DNA from: Pelomyxa schiedti
Lineage: Eukaryota; Evosea; Pelobiontida; Pelomyxidae
Direction: 5' to 3'
Assembly: GCA_020536535.1 (NCBI GenBank)
Contig: JAHLWZ010000088.1
Coordinates: 1 to 46,381, forward strand
DNA length: 46,381 nucleotides
The notes beneath the pieces are model-generated. The model was not told the DNA's origin, searched no databases, and worked only from the letters and a program-made list of their open reading frames with translations. Below are positions 33,983 to 45,871 of the stretch, in pieces. Numbering within the stretch: the first letter of the stretch is position 1; every line of letters starts with the position of its first letter. The translations under genes were made by a program, and so were the position numbers.

Positions 33983-36900
33983 ATGGCGGCGTCTCGGTCG
34001 GCAGGTGGAGCAATATCTTCGTGTGTGGTGCCTGCATACCCAATTGTGGGATCACCCAGTACGTGTGCCACGTCACCACCACCCCCGCCGCCGTTTTTAG
34101 TCAAGCAGCCGCGGCGCGCGGTCATCGAAGACGTGGAAGTCGTCACTTACACGAACGGGGATCTCGGATACGACGTGGTTTTCGCGGACATGCCTGGGCC
34201 CCAGTGCTCGGCGTGCATTGTGTTTCCGACTGAGCCGGTGTCGGACAGAGGAGAGCCCCACGCCGTGGAACACTTGGTGTTTATGGGATCAGCTATCACA
34301 CCTTTTAAAGGGTAATATCTTTTAGTAGGCCACTTTTTTGTGTGTTTTGTTTGACCTCTTCCCATTCCCCTTTTTTTTTTTTTTTTTTTTTTTTTTGTGG
34401 AATTTATTAATTGCTTGTAGGTACTTGGACCTACTGGCTTCTCGTTGTGTGACCCCTGGGACCAATGCGTATACAGCAGAGGATCATACATGCTTTTCTG
34501 TGGAGTGCGCTTCATCTGACGGCCTCCTGCACATACTTCCTGCCTACTTGGAACATCTCCTTCACCCCCAGATCAATGACAGCACACTGACAACTGAAAT
34601 ATACCATGTAGATGACAAAGGTACTTTTCTCGCCTTCCAATTTGTAGTTTTTAGAATTATATAAAATACAGGTGCAGAGGCTGGTGTTGTATTTTGTGAA
34701 ATCCTCTCTAGAGTGAGTTGTTTCAATATTCGAGTTTATACCCTAATTTAAAACAGGAAAATTCTGAGCATGATATTTGTGAGACCAAGGTTCATGAATT
34801 GCTTTTCCCAGGAAGTGCTTATGCACTTAACAGTGGAGGCTCAACAAAAAATATTCGCAGTTTGACTGTCGAACATTTAGTATGTTTCCACAGCAAATTT
34901 TACCACCCAAGGAATATGACAGTCATTCTGCTAGGCAGTGTAAACCACAATGCGGTTCGTTTGTCTATGTTTACTAGATTTATCTTATTCATCACTACAG
35001 ATGTTGCAGCGCTTGCTGTCTGCTAAGATTAACCCGGAACAATTTGCAACTCAGTTTGACCCTCCTTGGCTACAACCAATCCCTGCTTTGACTGAAGACT
35101 GCTCCTCTACAGTGCGTTTCCCAACGTCTGATGATAGTGTCGGGTCACTTGTCTTAGCTTTTCGTGGGTATTTACCTCTCATCCCACTTTTTAACACCTT
35201 ACATTGTTGTATCAGACCACCATTTTGGGAGATAGAGACCTGCGTTGCCTTAGAGATTTTATTCCGAGCACTGTCTGAGACAGCATCATCTCCTTTCCAA
35301 AAATAGTAAGTCAGGTCTTTCCTGTTGTTACCTTAGGTGCTCTGTGCTTTTTGTTTGCAGAAGTCTCAAACTACAATTAACCCCAAATAAGCTTTGTGGA
35401 GTCCAAATGCCCGCTTGCCGCTGGTGTGGACATAGATATTCTGTATTTCAAGGAAACAGCTATTGATCTCACATTTACTGGCATTGATGCTACTGTGGCC
35501 CTCAGTGAACTGAAGGAGAGAAAAGAAGAGACTGACAGTGAAAATGACGATGTGAACAGTGAAGAAAATGAAATACCTGAAAGTTCTCCACAAGACCTCA
35601 GTGAGAAATCTGAGTCGGACATTTCAGGAAATGAGGAAAGTGCAAGCCAGAGTAGTGATGATGGAGATTGTACTGGTTCAGACATCAAAGGTGAAACAAC
35701 AGAAGAGGAGCATGGCAATTTACTGGTCCCAGGGAAACTCTTATTTGAAGTGAAACGTCTGCTGCATAACCTTTTTTTTGCACCCTCAGACAAAATGAGT
35801 TTGTCTGTTATACACTGTGCCATTGCACGACATAAGGTCAAGTTATTGGAGGACTTAGAAGATGAACCACACAGCACTGTAAGCGAGTGTCTTGTTGTCG
35901 AGTCTACATTGAAGCCTACTGGAACTGGAAAAATAGGTGACCACCTACAATGCATTTTGCCAGCCCTGTCGTCCTTGGAGGAAAAACCATTTATCTATTG
36001 GGCCACTATTGTTAAGAAATGGATTTTGGATGCTCCATGTGTCGAGGTTGGTTTCCAAGACATTGTTTTTACTCTCATTTTCCGCAAATGTATGTATTAC
36101 GCTTTTTCAAGGTTATAGCGATTCCCGATGTTTCCCTGTCTAAGCGGACCCATAAAGCAAATTCAGTACTTCTCTCAAAGAGATGCTCTGATCTCGGATC
36201 TGATGGGTTGGCTGGCTGCCATCGCAAGTTAGAGGTAGTTTTAAAGAAATCGGTGAAGGTGTGACACACTCACAGGAAGCAATTGCTCGTAACAATCAAC
36301 CTATACCTCCTTCACTCCAAATGTCATTACCTACCGTTCCAAGCGCACTTAGCATACCTCTAGCTTCTGTAAGAAACTTTGTTGCTCATCCTGAAGGATT
36401 TTTCCCTCTCCAGGTGAATATTTAACTTCAGTTTGGGACTAAAAAAAAACAAAAAAGATTCTGGAGTTGAGAACCCACTTCTATCATGTGAGATTATGTT
36501 TTGACATCTCACATCTCCCAGACCGTCTTCGGCCTTACCTTGTTTTATTTCAAGAACTACTTTTTTGCTCACCTGTTAGAGAGATGCCTACTGGTCATAT
36601 CATTACTTATGAAACAGTTGTGGCACACTTAGCTGAAGCTTTTGTATCTGTTGAATGTGGTGTGGGATTAGGAAATTCACTATTTGACTGTCAACCACCA
36701 TCCCATTTGGTTTCTATCTCTGCAACAATTGAACGTTCTAAGTTCTTGAATTCATGTGGCTGGTTGCCAAGGATTCTTGCAAACGCTATTTTCACACAAG
36801 CTCGTTTGGTCTCTCTTATTCCTCAGCTCATTTCTGACCTCACTGATTCTCTCCGAGATGGCTCCACTGTTTGTGACAATTTGCTCTCTCATGCTGGGGG

Positions 36901-38100
36901 CTTAGCAAACCGCAAACATGGTGCTTGTGATGCAGATATAAGCTTATTCTCTCAATTTGTACTGCTGAAGAAAATCAAAAAGTCCATTGACTCAAACCCG
37001 AACTGTTCCCTTAATGATGTCATTTCGGCACTATGTGAAATACAAAAGTTCCTTCTTGCCGATGATAGCAGAATATTTGGTCAAATTGCCGTGCCACCAG
37101 AAGAACATGCATCCGTGTTGGGGCAGTTTATTTCCTGCTGGAAACCTGAAATTAAAAGTCGCACACGGAAACGAAAACGACCTTCGCACCCAAACTTCAT
37201 GTTACCCTATTGTCACCCAGCCACGCAGTCTTTACCCCCCTTTTCGCTGCTCATTCCCATAAAAGGAGTTGACACTTCTTTCTTCAGGTACTCGATTCAC
37301 AATTACTCTCTTAATGCTGCTTAGCCAGTCCGTAAGCTGCTCTATAACAGTCCGGCACCCTGATTACTTTCCCGTCTGTCTCCTCAATGAAATACTTTCC
37401 CGTACAGAAGGACCTCTCTACTCAAAGGTAACTAAAAATTGTGCATCCACACAGAAAAATAAACTGTTCTGTCATTAGATTCGAGGAGCTGGATATGCTT
37501 ATGACGCCTCCATTTCTTTGCAGCTTACATCGCAGCAGTTAGTTTTTGTTGTTCAGGACTCGACTTCTCCCCACCAGGCAGTCCAAGAGTTTTATGAAGT
37601 TCTGAGGTGCATGAACTCAACTCCTGAGACGTACCTGTCAGAATTCGCTATTGAATCCGCAAGGTGCACTTCTAAGAACGGTGCCCAACTAACAGGATGA
37701 AAGGTCTGCACTACTCTACCAGTTCCACAGTACACAGTTTACAGCGCCAAGTCTCATAACAGCCTCCCTAAGAAGCCTTCTTAAGGGGTTCCCCTCTTTG
37801 GCAGAGGAAACCGCAAACTGGCAGGTTTGCCACTTCACAACTTTGGACAGTCCTTCCTTCCTCTACTTACCCTTACTGCAGTTGATGGATAAGGTGCACC
37901 AGTCAGACATATTGCGTGTATTCCACTTGTACTTCACACAGTTTTTGAGAAGTGAGCATAGAACCACAGTTGTGGTGACTGATCCCAGTGCCGTAGAGAA
38001 TTTACTCTCTGAATTTGGAGGATCAACAACAAACCCCACCAATTTCACTGTTCACAAGTATGAAACCGTTGCCTTACACAACAACATTTTTGGACTATAA
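33983..38100 (+). CDS. M16-family (insulinase-like) metallopeptidase
   Basis: Large zinc peptidase, about 1,100-1,200 residues. Exon 1 (MAASRSAGG.. with a Pro-rich run) leads to IVFPTEPVSDRGEPHAVEHL: the HxxEH motif gives the two zinc His and the catalytic Glu. The intron that follows contains a 26-nt T run. Then come ASRCVTPGTNAYTAEDHTCF, LELLFPGSAYALNSGG-like sequence (KVHELLFPGSAYALNSGG), FHSKFYHPRNMTVILLG, an acidic insert (about 35510-35720) and C-terminal M16 blocks (LLFCSPVREMPTGHIITYE, SISATIERSKFLNSCGWLP). The domain order resembles the single-chain M16C group (presequence-protease-like and C05D11.1-like) rather than two-subunit MPP. No clear mitochondrial targeting peptide is seen, so the location is open. 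Confidence 0.83.
34043..34051 (+). promoter_or_regulatory. ATTGTGGGA element copy 6
   Basis: In exon 1 of the M16 gene, 60 nt downstream of the ATG, reading ATTGTGGGA on the coding strand (inverse orientation to most copies). Confidence 0.5.
34371..34396 (+). repeat. 26-nt T homopolymer in an M16-gene intron
   Basis: An uninterrupted T run upstream of the intron acceptor. It is the longest of many T runs in introns of this window. Confidence 0.95.
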
Positions 38101-38145
38101 TCGAACACAATAATTACACCATCTTTTTTTCTTTTCTTTCCCTAT

Positions 38146-41100
38146 CTACAATCCATTTATGATATTTTCTATCATAAGTCTTCGAGCTACTTGGAGTTTG
38201 CTAGCAAATTCCACGCTCGAGTAGCAGACACGTTCCCCGTTGATAGCTGAAAAATAGAACATAAGGATGGTTAAATGATTTGATAAAAAGGATTACCTTT
38301 ACAAAGGATGAAGTCCCGGAAATACTTCAAGGAATCTCCCTTGAAAATGATGGGATTCTGCAGCTCGGGATGAAAGGAGGGAACACCAGCCTTTGTGGCT
38401 ATTTCACATCTGCAAAGTTTTGGTTTAGGCTCTTAGAAACTTGACAAAATGTAAATGGGAACTCACTGGTATCCACCACTGTCGAGGCATCTAACAACAA
38501 TGAAAATGTCTGTGGAGGGGTGAAAAATCTTTGGAATGTTGGTGAAAGTTACAGTTAAATTGTGACAGCATGATTTCGGGTCTGAAAACAGGTGTACCTT
38601 CGTAAAACAGAATTACAACGATGTCATTTCCTATATGCCTGCATTTTTATTGTGTTATTATGTGATGGCTAGAATTAAAGTGAATGTACCGCTTGCGTTC
38701 TACTTGCTGAGGGTCGTATTCAGACCAGGGCAGAAGGGTAGAAACATGAAACATAAGTTTGAATCCCCTATATTCTGTATACACTGAGTGGGTACCAGTG
38801 GAATTGCCTAAAAAAGGTTAGAAAACTTAATTTAAAGAAGAGTACTTTTAACATCCAGCCCTGCAGCGAATCCTGTGAAGCCTTCGAGGGGAACTTGCGT
38901 ACCAAGGAGATTTAGGAACTGTGTGAACTGTGCACTTCCAACTTCTAATAGTCAGTTAATGGTTTTTTTTTTTTTAATCACTAAGGAAATTCGGTTCGTA
39001 CTGTTTGAGTAAAAGTGCTGATCTTGCGACTGGTGTGGTTGGCAATATATCACACCAATTTTTAGACACTTGGAAATCTAATCAGGGTGAGAAACGATGA
39101 AACTACGGACATATTGCCTGTGAATCGTAGAATTTTAGTAAATTTTTTGTCCAATTGCCGAATTTTGCAGAGGGTACTTCGTTGATTGAAATTGGGGATG
39201 TTGTTGGGGAAACAAGTTTGAGAATCTGTTTGATGGGGACAGAGCTACTTGTTGTGCGGGGAATCTCAATTACCCCCTTGTAGTCAGTCTAAAAGAGTTG
39301 GTTAGATGTTTTCTTTTTTTGGCGGGGGTTGTACAGCTTTAGTGCTTAAAAGGACACGCATAAATTCAAGTCGTGATGTCGGAATCACAGATACAAGGAA
39401 ACTTTGATCTGACTCGAACTTCCCAAAAAAAATACTGTGGCCTTTGTAGGGATAAGTATAACGCATAATCAAACATATTCTCACTTTGTCCCATAAAATG
39501 TTCGCGGTACCAGTTTTCCTTTGATGAGAAAAGTGACTAGGGGACACCAGAAAAGGGAAAAACATACAAAATAGAGAGGATCAGCAATATTGATTGTTCC
39601 TTCAGAAAGGTCGGCGATTCTCTTTGGTCCAATGTATTCTTGCACAATATAACCCTTGCCAGCTTCAATAAGGGGAGCTGGCCACAATTTAGAGGGAGGC
39701 ACTCACTAACTAGTGACTACCAAAGTATTCTGGAACAGTGTTGTTACTAGTATCTGCATCTAAAAGCTCTTTTTAACAATAGCTTTTAAAAGGAAAAAAG
39801 ATCCGTACTCTGGTCTTGGGAGATAGGAAACAGATCTAAACCTTCAAAATTTTAGACTATGGCAAAGGGGGGGCGGGGGAATCCATACAAATATTATCCC
39901 CAACAGTAGGTAGTATGCTTCCACTACGAGATCTTGCTCGGACAGGGAACGATGCATCTAGTGACAATTCAATTGTGGAGAGATAAAAACCTCTCAACCT
40001 GCACGCACTGGTACTTGTTTCGAAGAAGCAACTTTAAGACTCTTACAAAGTGAAGAAAGAGAATCTTGCAGGTCTTGCTTTCCAGACTTCATTGTTTGGA
40101 AGAAATCCAACCGGCAGGCATTTGCAACTAAAGAGTATTAAGCTAGCAATGATGATTGCCCACTACCTTTACGTAATAGTAAAAGATGGAAGCTGGGTTC
40201 TAAGTTTTCATCTATCAGTGGCATTTCAAAAATTGGAGGGAATTGTGGAGTCCCAGGTCTACAAATTACATTCAACCGGTATTTTAGTTTGGGAGACAGT
40301 GATGCATAAGATATATGGAAAATAACACCTGAAGCCAACTTAGTTACGTACGTAGAGTGAAAAAAAGATTTACAAGCATTGGGGTAAGTTGTAAAATCAG
40401 GTTGCTTGTTTGGAGAAAACACCACAAGCACTTTTTTGGTAGAATTTCCAATCTGGTAAATGTGAAAAAAGAAATCTCTTGGAGAGTATACTCAACATGA
40501 AAGTTAATTGGTGGTATCATAGTCCTTTCAAAAGGAGCAGTTTGAAACTCGGATGCCGTATCAGATAAAGTGGACCCAGCCAAAAATTGTAGAAAGTGAT
40601 GAAATCTCATTGAAGAACCAGTTCCTGCATATTTGATTGGAAAACAATGGATTTTCAAGAATACTTACCCTCTTCACCATCTAAAACAGAAGCCCACAGA
40701 GTTGATGGGAATAACAAATTTTCAAATTCAGCGATTTTAGCAGCCTGCTTTAGGTTACTCCTGCACCTCACAAAATTTAATGCCCTTGATAAAAGTTAAA
40801 TAAAATCTCATTGAACGTATTCCTTTGACCTTGTTGACGGATCCAACGCTTGGAAACTTCGGTGATTCGTCCTAGGAGGCAGTAGTAGTCTGCGAGACCC
40901 TTCTTTACTGAATAAAATCGACTTGACGGGTACTGAGTCACTACTATGTTCACTTATGCACAATAAGTATGGGCTGTCCCCATCTTCAGACTTAAATATA
41001 TGTTGAGCTGAATGGTTGTTTCTAAAAAGAACTCATAGGTATAAAACTTACATCCAGCTGGTACAAAGTAATCCCGATAATAGTGGAAATGAAGGTCTGG

Positions 41101-41235
41101 TATCCAAGCAAGAGGGGAGGGTGACGCAGACTGGAACTGGGGGTACTCAAGTTGTGTCAAATCCAAGGAAGACCAATAATCAATGCCGATATTGTTCCAG
41201 GTCAACACTTCAAGCATTTTTAGTTCCTCATGCAT
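38146..41235 (-). CDS. Rap/Ran-GAP (tuberin-type) domain protein
   Basis: Predicted GTPase-activating protein for Rap-, Ral- or Rheb-like GTPases. The catalytic domain is at the C-terminus: EYRGFKLMFHVSTLLPWSE, DPQQVERKR, then HIGNDIVVILFYEG with the Asn-thumb residue, PEIMLSQFNYIFIVV (joined across a 43-nt intron), GVPSFHPELQNPIIFKGDSL, and AINGERVCYSSVEFASKLQ. The upstream half starts with MHEELKMLEVL and has beta-rich and helical blocks (DGDSPYLLCISEH, FERTMIPPINFHVEY, STKKVLVVFSPNKQPDF, VIEIPRTTSSSVPIK). I do not recognise a domain there. Several upstream exon borders are unresolved. The stop is 45 bp from the M16 stop (convergent). Confidence 0.8.
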
Positions 41236-41295
41236 TGTAGAAAGTGTTGTAACACTGAGACAATTATGTTAGGGCACTTTCCACTTGCATTCTAG

Positions 41296-44200
41296 CTAGT
41301 ACCGTCTTGGCAGAGGTGGCATGGTTGGTGTTTCATCTGCTAAGGTGCACTTAGGTGGCGGAGTCCCCATAAGGTTTTGAATTTCGATAGCAACACCAGA
41401 GGAATGGGGTCTTTTCTCGGGGTCATCCTCCATGCATTTCCTTAAGACACTCAGAAATACAGGGAAATTAGACTGAACAACTTTAGAAGCCCCAAGTATG
41501 CCAAACTGAACGCCTTTTCAACTGTACCCAAGGAAGAAAGAAAATCTTAAACTTTGTTATTGGGTCAGAGCCTGGTGGTTGGCAACCTGACTCTAAGTCT
41601 TGGACCGGCCGCAATTTCGAGAACTCTTTCCAAGTTTGAATTTCCCATAACACTGCGTCCGTTTACTTGGAGTAAGTGATCTTGAAAATACTTACCAATC
41701 CCAAAGGCGAGTACATCGGATTGTAGTGAGATGCCAGACTCCGCTGGATTAAGTGATCGTGTCTAAAACAATTGGGTTACAAAAAAGGGGGGTGATCAAA
41801 GGACACTTTAATGATTGGTGAAATCTCAAAGCTGGCATCTGCGATTTTGGCACGCATCTTTGCTGTAACCTTATGATACGTTATATCGAGCAAAAAGCCT
41901 CTTTGTTACCAGAATATTTTCACTGGAATAGGGTCAAGTAAAGAAATGGTTTGAAGATATTTTACCTTTTCAGATTTCCATGGAGAAAAGTAAATGAGTG
42001 CAGAAACTAGATACTTTGAATATAGCTACCAGTTGGAAAGTACTATACCTCCAAACCACTTGCGATATCATATGCAAGCTGGAGTTTAGTGTTATTTTTT
42101 ACATCTAACGAGGAATCCTGCAACAAGCTTCTTAGACTAAGAAATGTAAGATACGAATTTTAAGTCCTTGAGAGCAAAAGAAACCTATGAGGCTCAAATG
42201 GTGTGATGAAGCCAATCGCATCAGGGTAAATACAAGTTCCAATAAGGGGCACAACGCAAGGATGTAAAAAATGACTAAACTCAGTGAACATAACTGGATC
42301 ATAGTGGTTTGTATCTTACGCTCTCATTCTTGCAAGCCCTTTTACCGCTCCAACTGATATTTCAGTCACAGGGAATTTCTTCAATATTATATCCCTGCTA
42401 TGCAGTACACCTCTGTGCACGTTTGCAAACTCCAACAAAAAGTAAACATACTTGTAAGTCATTTCTGAGCCGAGTTGATTGAGGGATTTTATGTCACATG
42501 GGAAAATTTGTTTGTATGCCTCTACTGATGGTGACTCATTTTGTTCCAGAATATGGCATTTTACAACTCGAGAATCAAGCCCTTTTGTTCATTCAGAAGT
42601 AGTGCAGCAAGTGAGATGTAGATACTAGTTGGATATTTTTTCCTTGCCCATTCACTAAAAGTGGTTGTTGTCCTCTGAATGAGCTCTTCGAGGTCATTGC
42701 CCTATAGTTTTTCTAAGAAGGAGTAAAATAGAGACAGTTACCTCTGCTGGGTAAATCTTCGCTCTCGTTGCAAGCATGCATTGCAATCTATACTAAATCT
42801 CCTTTAGGAAGATATAAAGATATTCCACACATACACGGGGGAGTAAGGTATTCAATCGAGATTCTGCTTCCTCTGGTGATATTTGGAGATAGCGCAAAGT
42901 GACACCCGTAGTTTTACTCAAGGTGTGAGTTATTACAGCAATACTTAGGGACTGTGATCCAAGAAGCCAATACTCTTTCCGAAGGTGCACTGGAGGCAAT
43001 AAAAGTATATGTGCAAAAGCCTCCACAAAGTCAGATGTGTCAATCCAGCGAAACCCCTCCTCTAGCATAGGCATACACACAGTCCTGGAACATTTACATA
43101 CGATACGGAATAGAGGAAGGATCGCTAACTTTTGAAAAAGTACAGTAAGATACGTGAAATCCATCATGGGGTTATCAAAGGGAAGCTCATGATGTACAAT
43201 TGAGTAGGAAAATTCCGATTCAAGTTTCAAAGTCTGATCTTGGTTGAAAAACCTTCAACGGTGTGGGTTTACCTGTTCCATCTTACTTTGGAGATTACAG
43301 AAAATATGGGTGCCAGAACAAAACTACAAGTTCTTCTTCAGAAGAGGCAGAAAATTATTTTCTCACCTGAATTGGGAAAACACAGTGTACTCTACAGCTA
43401 GTAGCTACCTTGATAAGGTACTTCATTTGATCCTCTGAAATACCTATATTCATGTAAGTGGAATTCTAGTCACTCACCTTGGAAACCTGACTCTTGGAGG
43501 ACTGGTGTGCAGAGGAGAATACTTGCACCAGCAAAGATTTGCTGGAGGTCTCCCGGGGCCAAGGGATTGTAGGGAACTACGGAGGTAGTTGAAGAAAAAT
43601 CACTCAACTTGGCTGCAGTAAATTCTTGAAGAGATTAAGAGATTCTTAGAAATCAACTCATACTAACCTACAAATTCTGGTGGCTCAAAAATTCGAAGGT
43701 GCACTCCTTTCTTTGCTAAGAATAGTACAACTCTCATCGCGTAGGGAGAGAGATGGGGATATTGCACAAGTATATATGAAGATGGAGGGAGGACTGACGG
43801 TTTCTGCTTACCTTTAGTTTGAGGAAGTTAAGAGGCTTTCTCACTTGTATTCTGTTGTCACTGAAACAAAAGCCATGATGAATTTGTTTTGGGAAGAGAC
43901 ATTTTAGTGTAGTGTCTTGCAGTTTGCGCATCTGTACAGCCTTCTCACCAACAGCAACAACAGAATAATTTGTAATGGCAATGCCATTTTGAGTTCCTAA
44001 TCCAATAACAAGAGGTGGGATATCTCTTCATTTTTTTATGAGGTAAACTAAGGGAAAAGAAGAGGTGCATACTTTTTACCAATAATACAGGTTTTTAATG
44101 TCTGTCCTCGGAGTGACCGCTTTATATTCACTATTACTGACTATGTACTAACTCAGTGCTCATAGAAATATTGTAACCCTCCCCACAAGTGTGATGGACT

Positions 44201-45871
44201 CAAACCTGTGCCTGTATCATAGCAACTGAAGCCAGTTTTTCAGTGTTACTAGAAATTGCATCCCCACAAGCAAACACTTTATTGAAGCCCTGCACTTGCA
44301 GTTTATCATTGACCTACACCCCATCTCAAATTAGAACCCAATGAAAACAAAGCAAAAAATACCCGGATGTACCCTTCATCGTCCAAAACACCCTCATGAG
44401 CCTTGAAAAATTGGGTGTTTGGCACAACGCTTCTGCAGTCATAGCATCTAGTGCACTTTTTTTTTTTGACGAGAGGTCAACAAGTTGTAAGAGTTTCGAG
44501 TAAAAAGCGCAGATCAGCAAAGAGAACTATGAAAACACACTTTGAAGACTTGACCAGACTCGCAGGTGACAATAAACCCACATTGAGGCTCCAGTTGATA
44601 AACAATGCTCGTCACGATGACGGAACAGAGCAACTGCACATTTTTGGATACCATAAATTTCGTGATGTATGTTTGCACCTACGAAACATGAGATGAGTAC
44701 TTTGGGTAAAGGGTTGGGAAGCCGTTACCTCTGGGGGGAGTTGATGAGCTATTGTCTTCCTTTTCTCTATGATGGTGACTTGCAATTTGGGGAAGCATTC
44801 AGCTATCCATGCAGCCATTTCGAGACCTGTCACCCCTGCCATAATTATCCTTGGGTTAGAGCAGATGTTGGTATTTAGCTTCCGAACCTCCTCCAGCGAT
44901 AATAACTGACTCCGAACAAGCCAGTTCTTCTACTTCATTCTTGATTGCATTTATTCGCGTGTGGATTGATGGAGGAGGACACTTAAATAGCGGACAGTAT
45001 ACTCCAGTGCACACAACTAGATAGTCGTAGGGGAGAAGGCCTACACTTCTTTCTTGTTCAATATATACACCCGTTTTTTGAATTGATGTGACCTGGAAAG
45101 AATCAAGTTAGATAGTTCTACAACTATTTAAAGTGACAACCTTCCCCATTATAATTTGGCCATTAGTGATTGTTCTGCTATGCGGAAGATGAAGTGTTTC
45201 CACTTCATTCCCGTAAGAAGGAAGTAAGTCAGAAACTCCAAGAAAATAGCAAGCGGAGAGGTACATGGAGGAGCCGAGGAACATCCGCAAAGATGAGGTG
45301 GCACCGCGGCAGTAGCCTCCAAGTATTCCTTTATATCTATCAAGAATACCTTGTACTTCTTTGGCTTCTGGTCCAATGCAGCAGCCACAGTTAACCCAGC
45401 AACACCCCCTCCAATAACAACCACTCTAGCTGGATGTGGTGTATCTGATACACCAGAAACAGCAGAGGACGATGAGGCTGAAGACCTGAGGAAGTTTCTA
45501 AAAATGGGCTTTGAAGTCCCACCTGAGTTTTCAGAGGGTGTTGGGAGGGTTGGAAGTGATTTTCGGGCAATGGAGGGTGCTTGAGACGACGAGGATAGCA
45601 ACTGAACCTGAGTGGTAGAGTTTGTCATTGTGGGAGGGCAGACTGAGGGGCAGGAAACGCAGAGGGGCCCTCGGCCTCGTGCGGGCTCTGGGAGGCTGAG
45701 AACCGGCATTGTGGGATGCAGTAGAGGAGATTGTGGTTGAGTTGAGTTGGAGGGGAAGTTTGGCGATGTTGCTGGGCTCGTGCTGAGGGAATGAGGGGTA
45801 GACAGAGGTGGTGCCATTGTGGGAGAAGGATGATCATGTGCGCGGTGAGTGTGTTCTGGTGTTGCAGCCAT
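41296..45871 (-). CDS. FAD oxidoreductase (AIF/NDH2-like) - NmrA-like - pseudokinase fusion
   Basis: Predicted polypeptide of three parts. A Ser/Pro/Thr-rich N-terminus precedes an FAD-NAD(P)H oxidoreductase (45400-43850): VVVIGGGVAGLTVAAAL, KTGVYIEQERSVGLLPYDYL, IIAGGGVTGLEMAAW, GFNKVFACGDAIS. Next is an NmrA-like SDR (43830-42620): ILVQYPHLSPYAMRVVLFLA lacks the GxxGxxG, but DTSDFVEAFAHILLLPP and EYWLLGSQSLSIAVITHTLS are typical. The end is a protein kinase-like domain: IILKKF (beta-3 Lys), HGNLKSENILVTK where HRD is expected, KIADASFE where DFG is expected, SDVLAFGI, and KCMEDDPEKRP. All joins use short introns in phase with no stop between. If separate genes, the NmrA part would need a start near 43740. 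ATG 45871 is one of several; an earlier one is at 45958. Confidence 0.68.
45627..45635 (-). promoter_or_regulatory. ATTGTGGGA element copy 7
   Basis: Coding strand TCCCACAATG, in the first exon of the fusion gene, in the low-complexity segment; its ATG is in frame. Confidence 0.5.
45708..45716 (-). promoter_or_regulatory. ATTGTGGGA element copy 8
   Basis: Coding strand TCCCACAATGC; the ATG is again in frame (encodes TMPVL). Confidence 0.5.
45816..45824 (-). promoter_or_regulatory. ATTGTGGGA element copy 9
   Basis: Coding strand TCCCACAATGG, about 50 nt after the chosen ATG. Three copies within 200 bp form a cluster. Confidence 0.5.
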
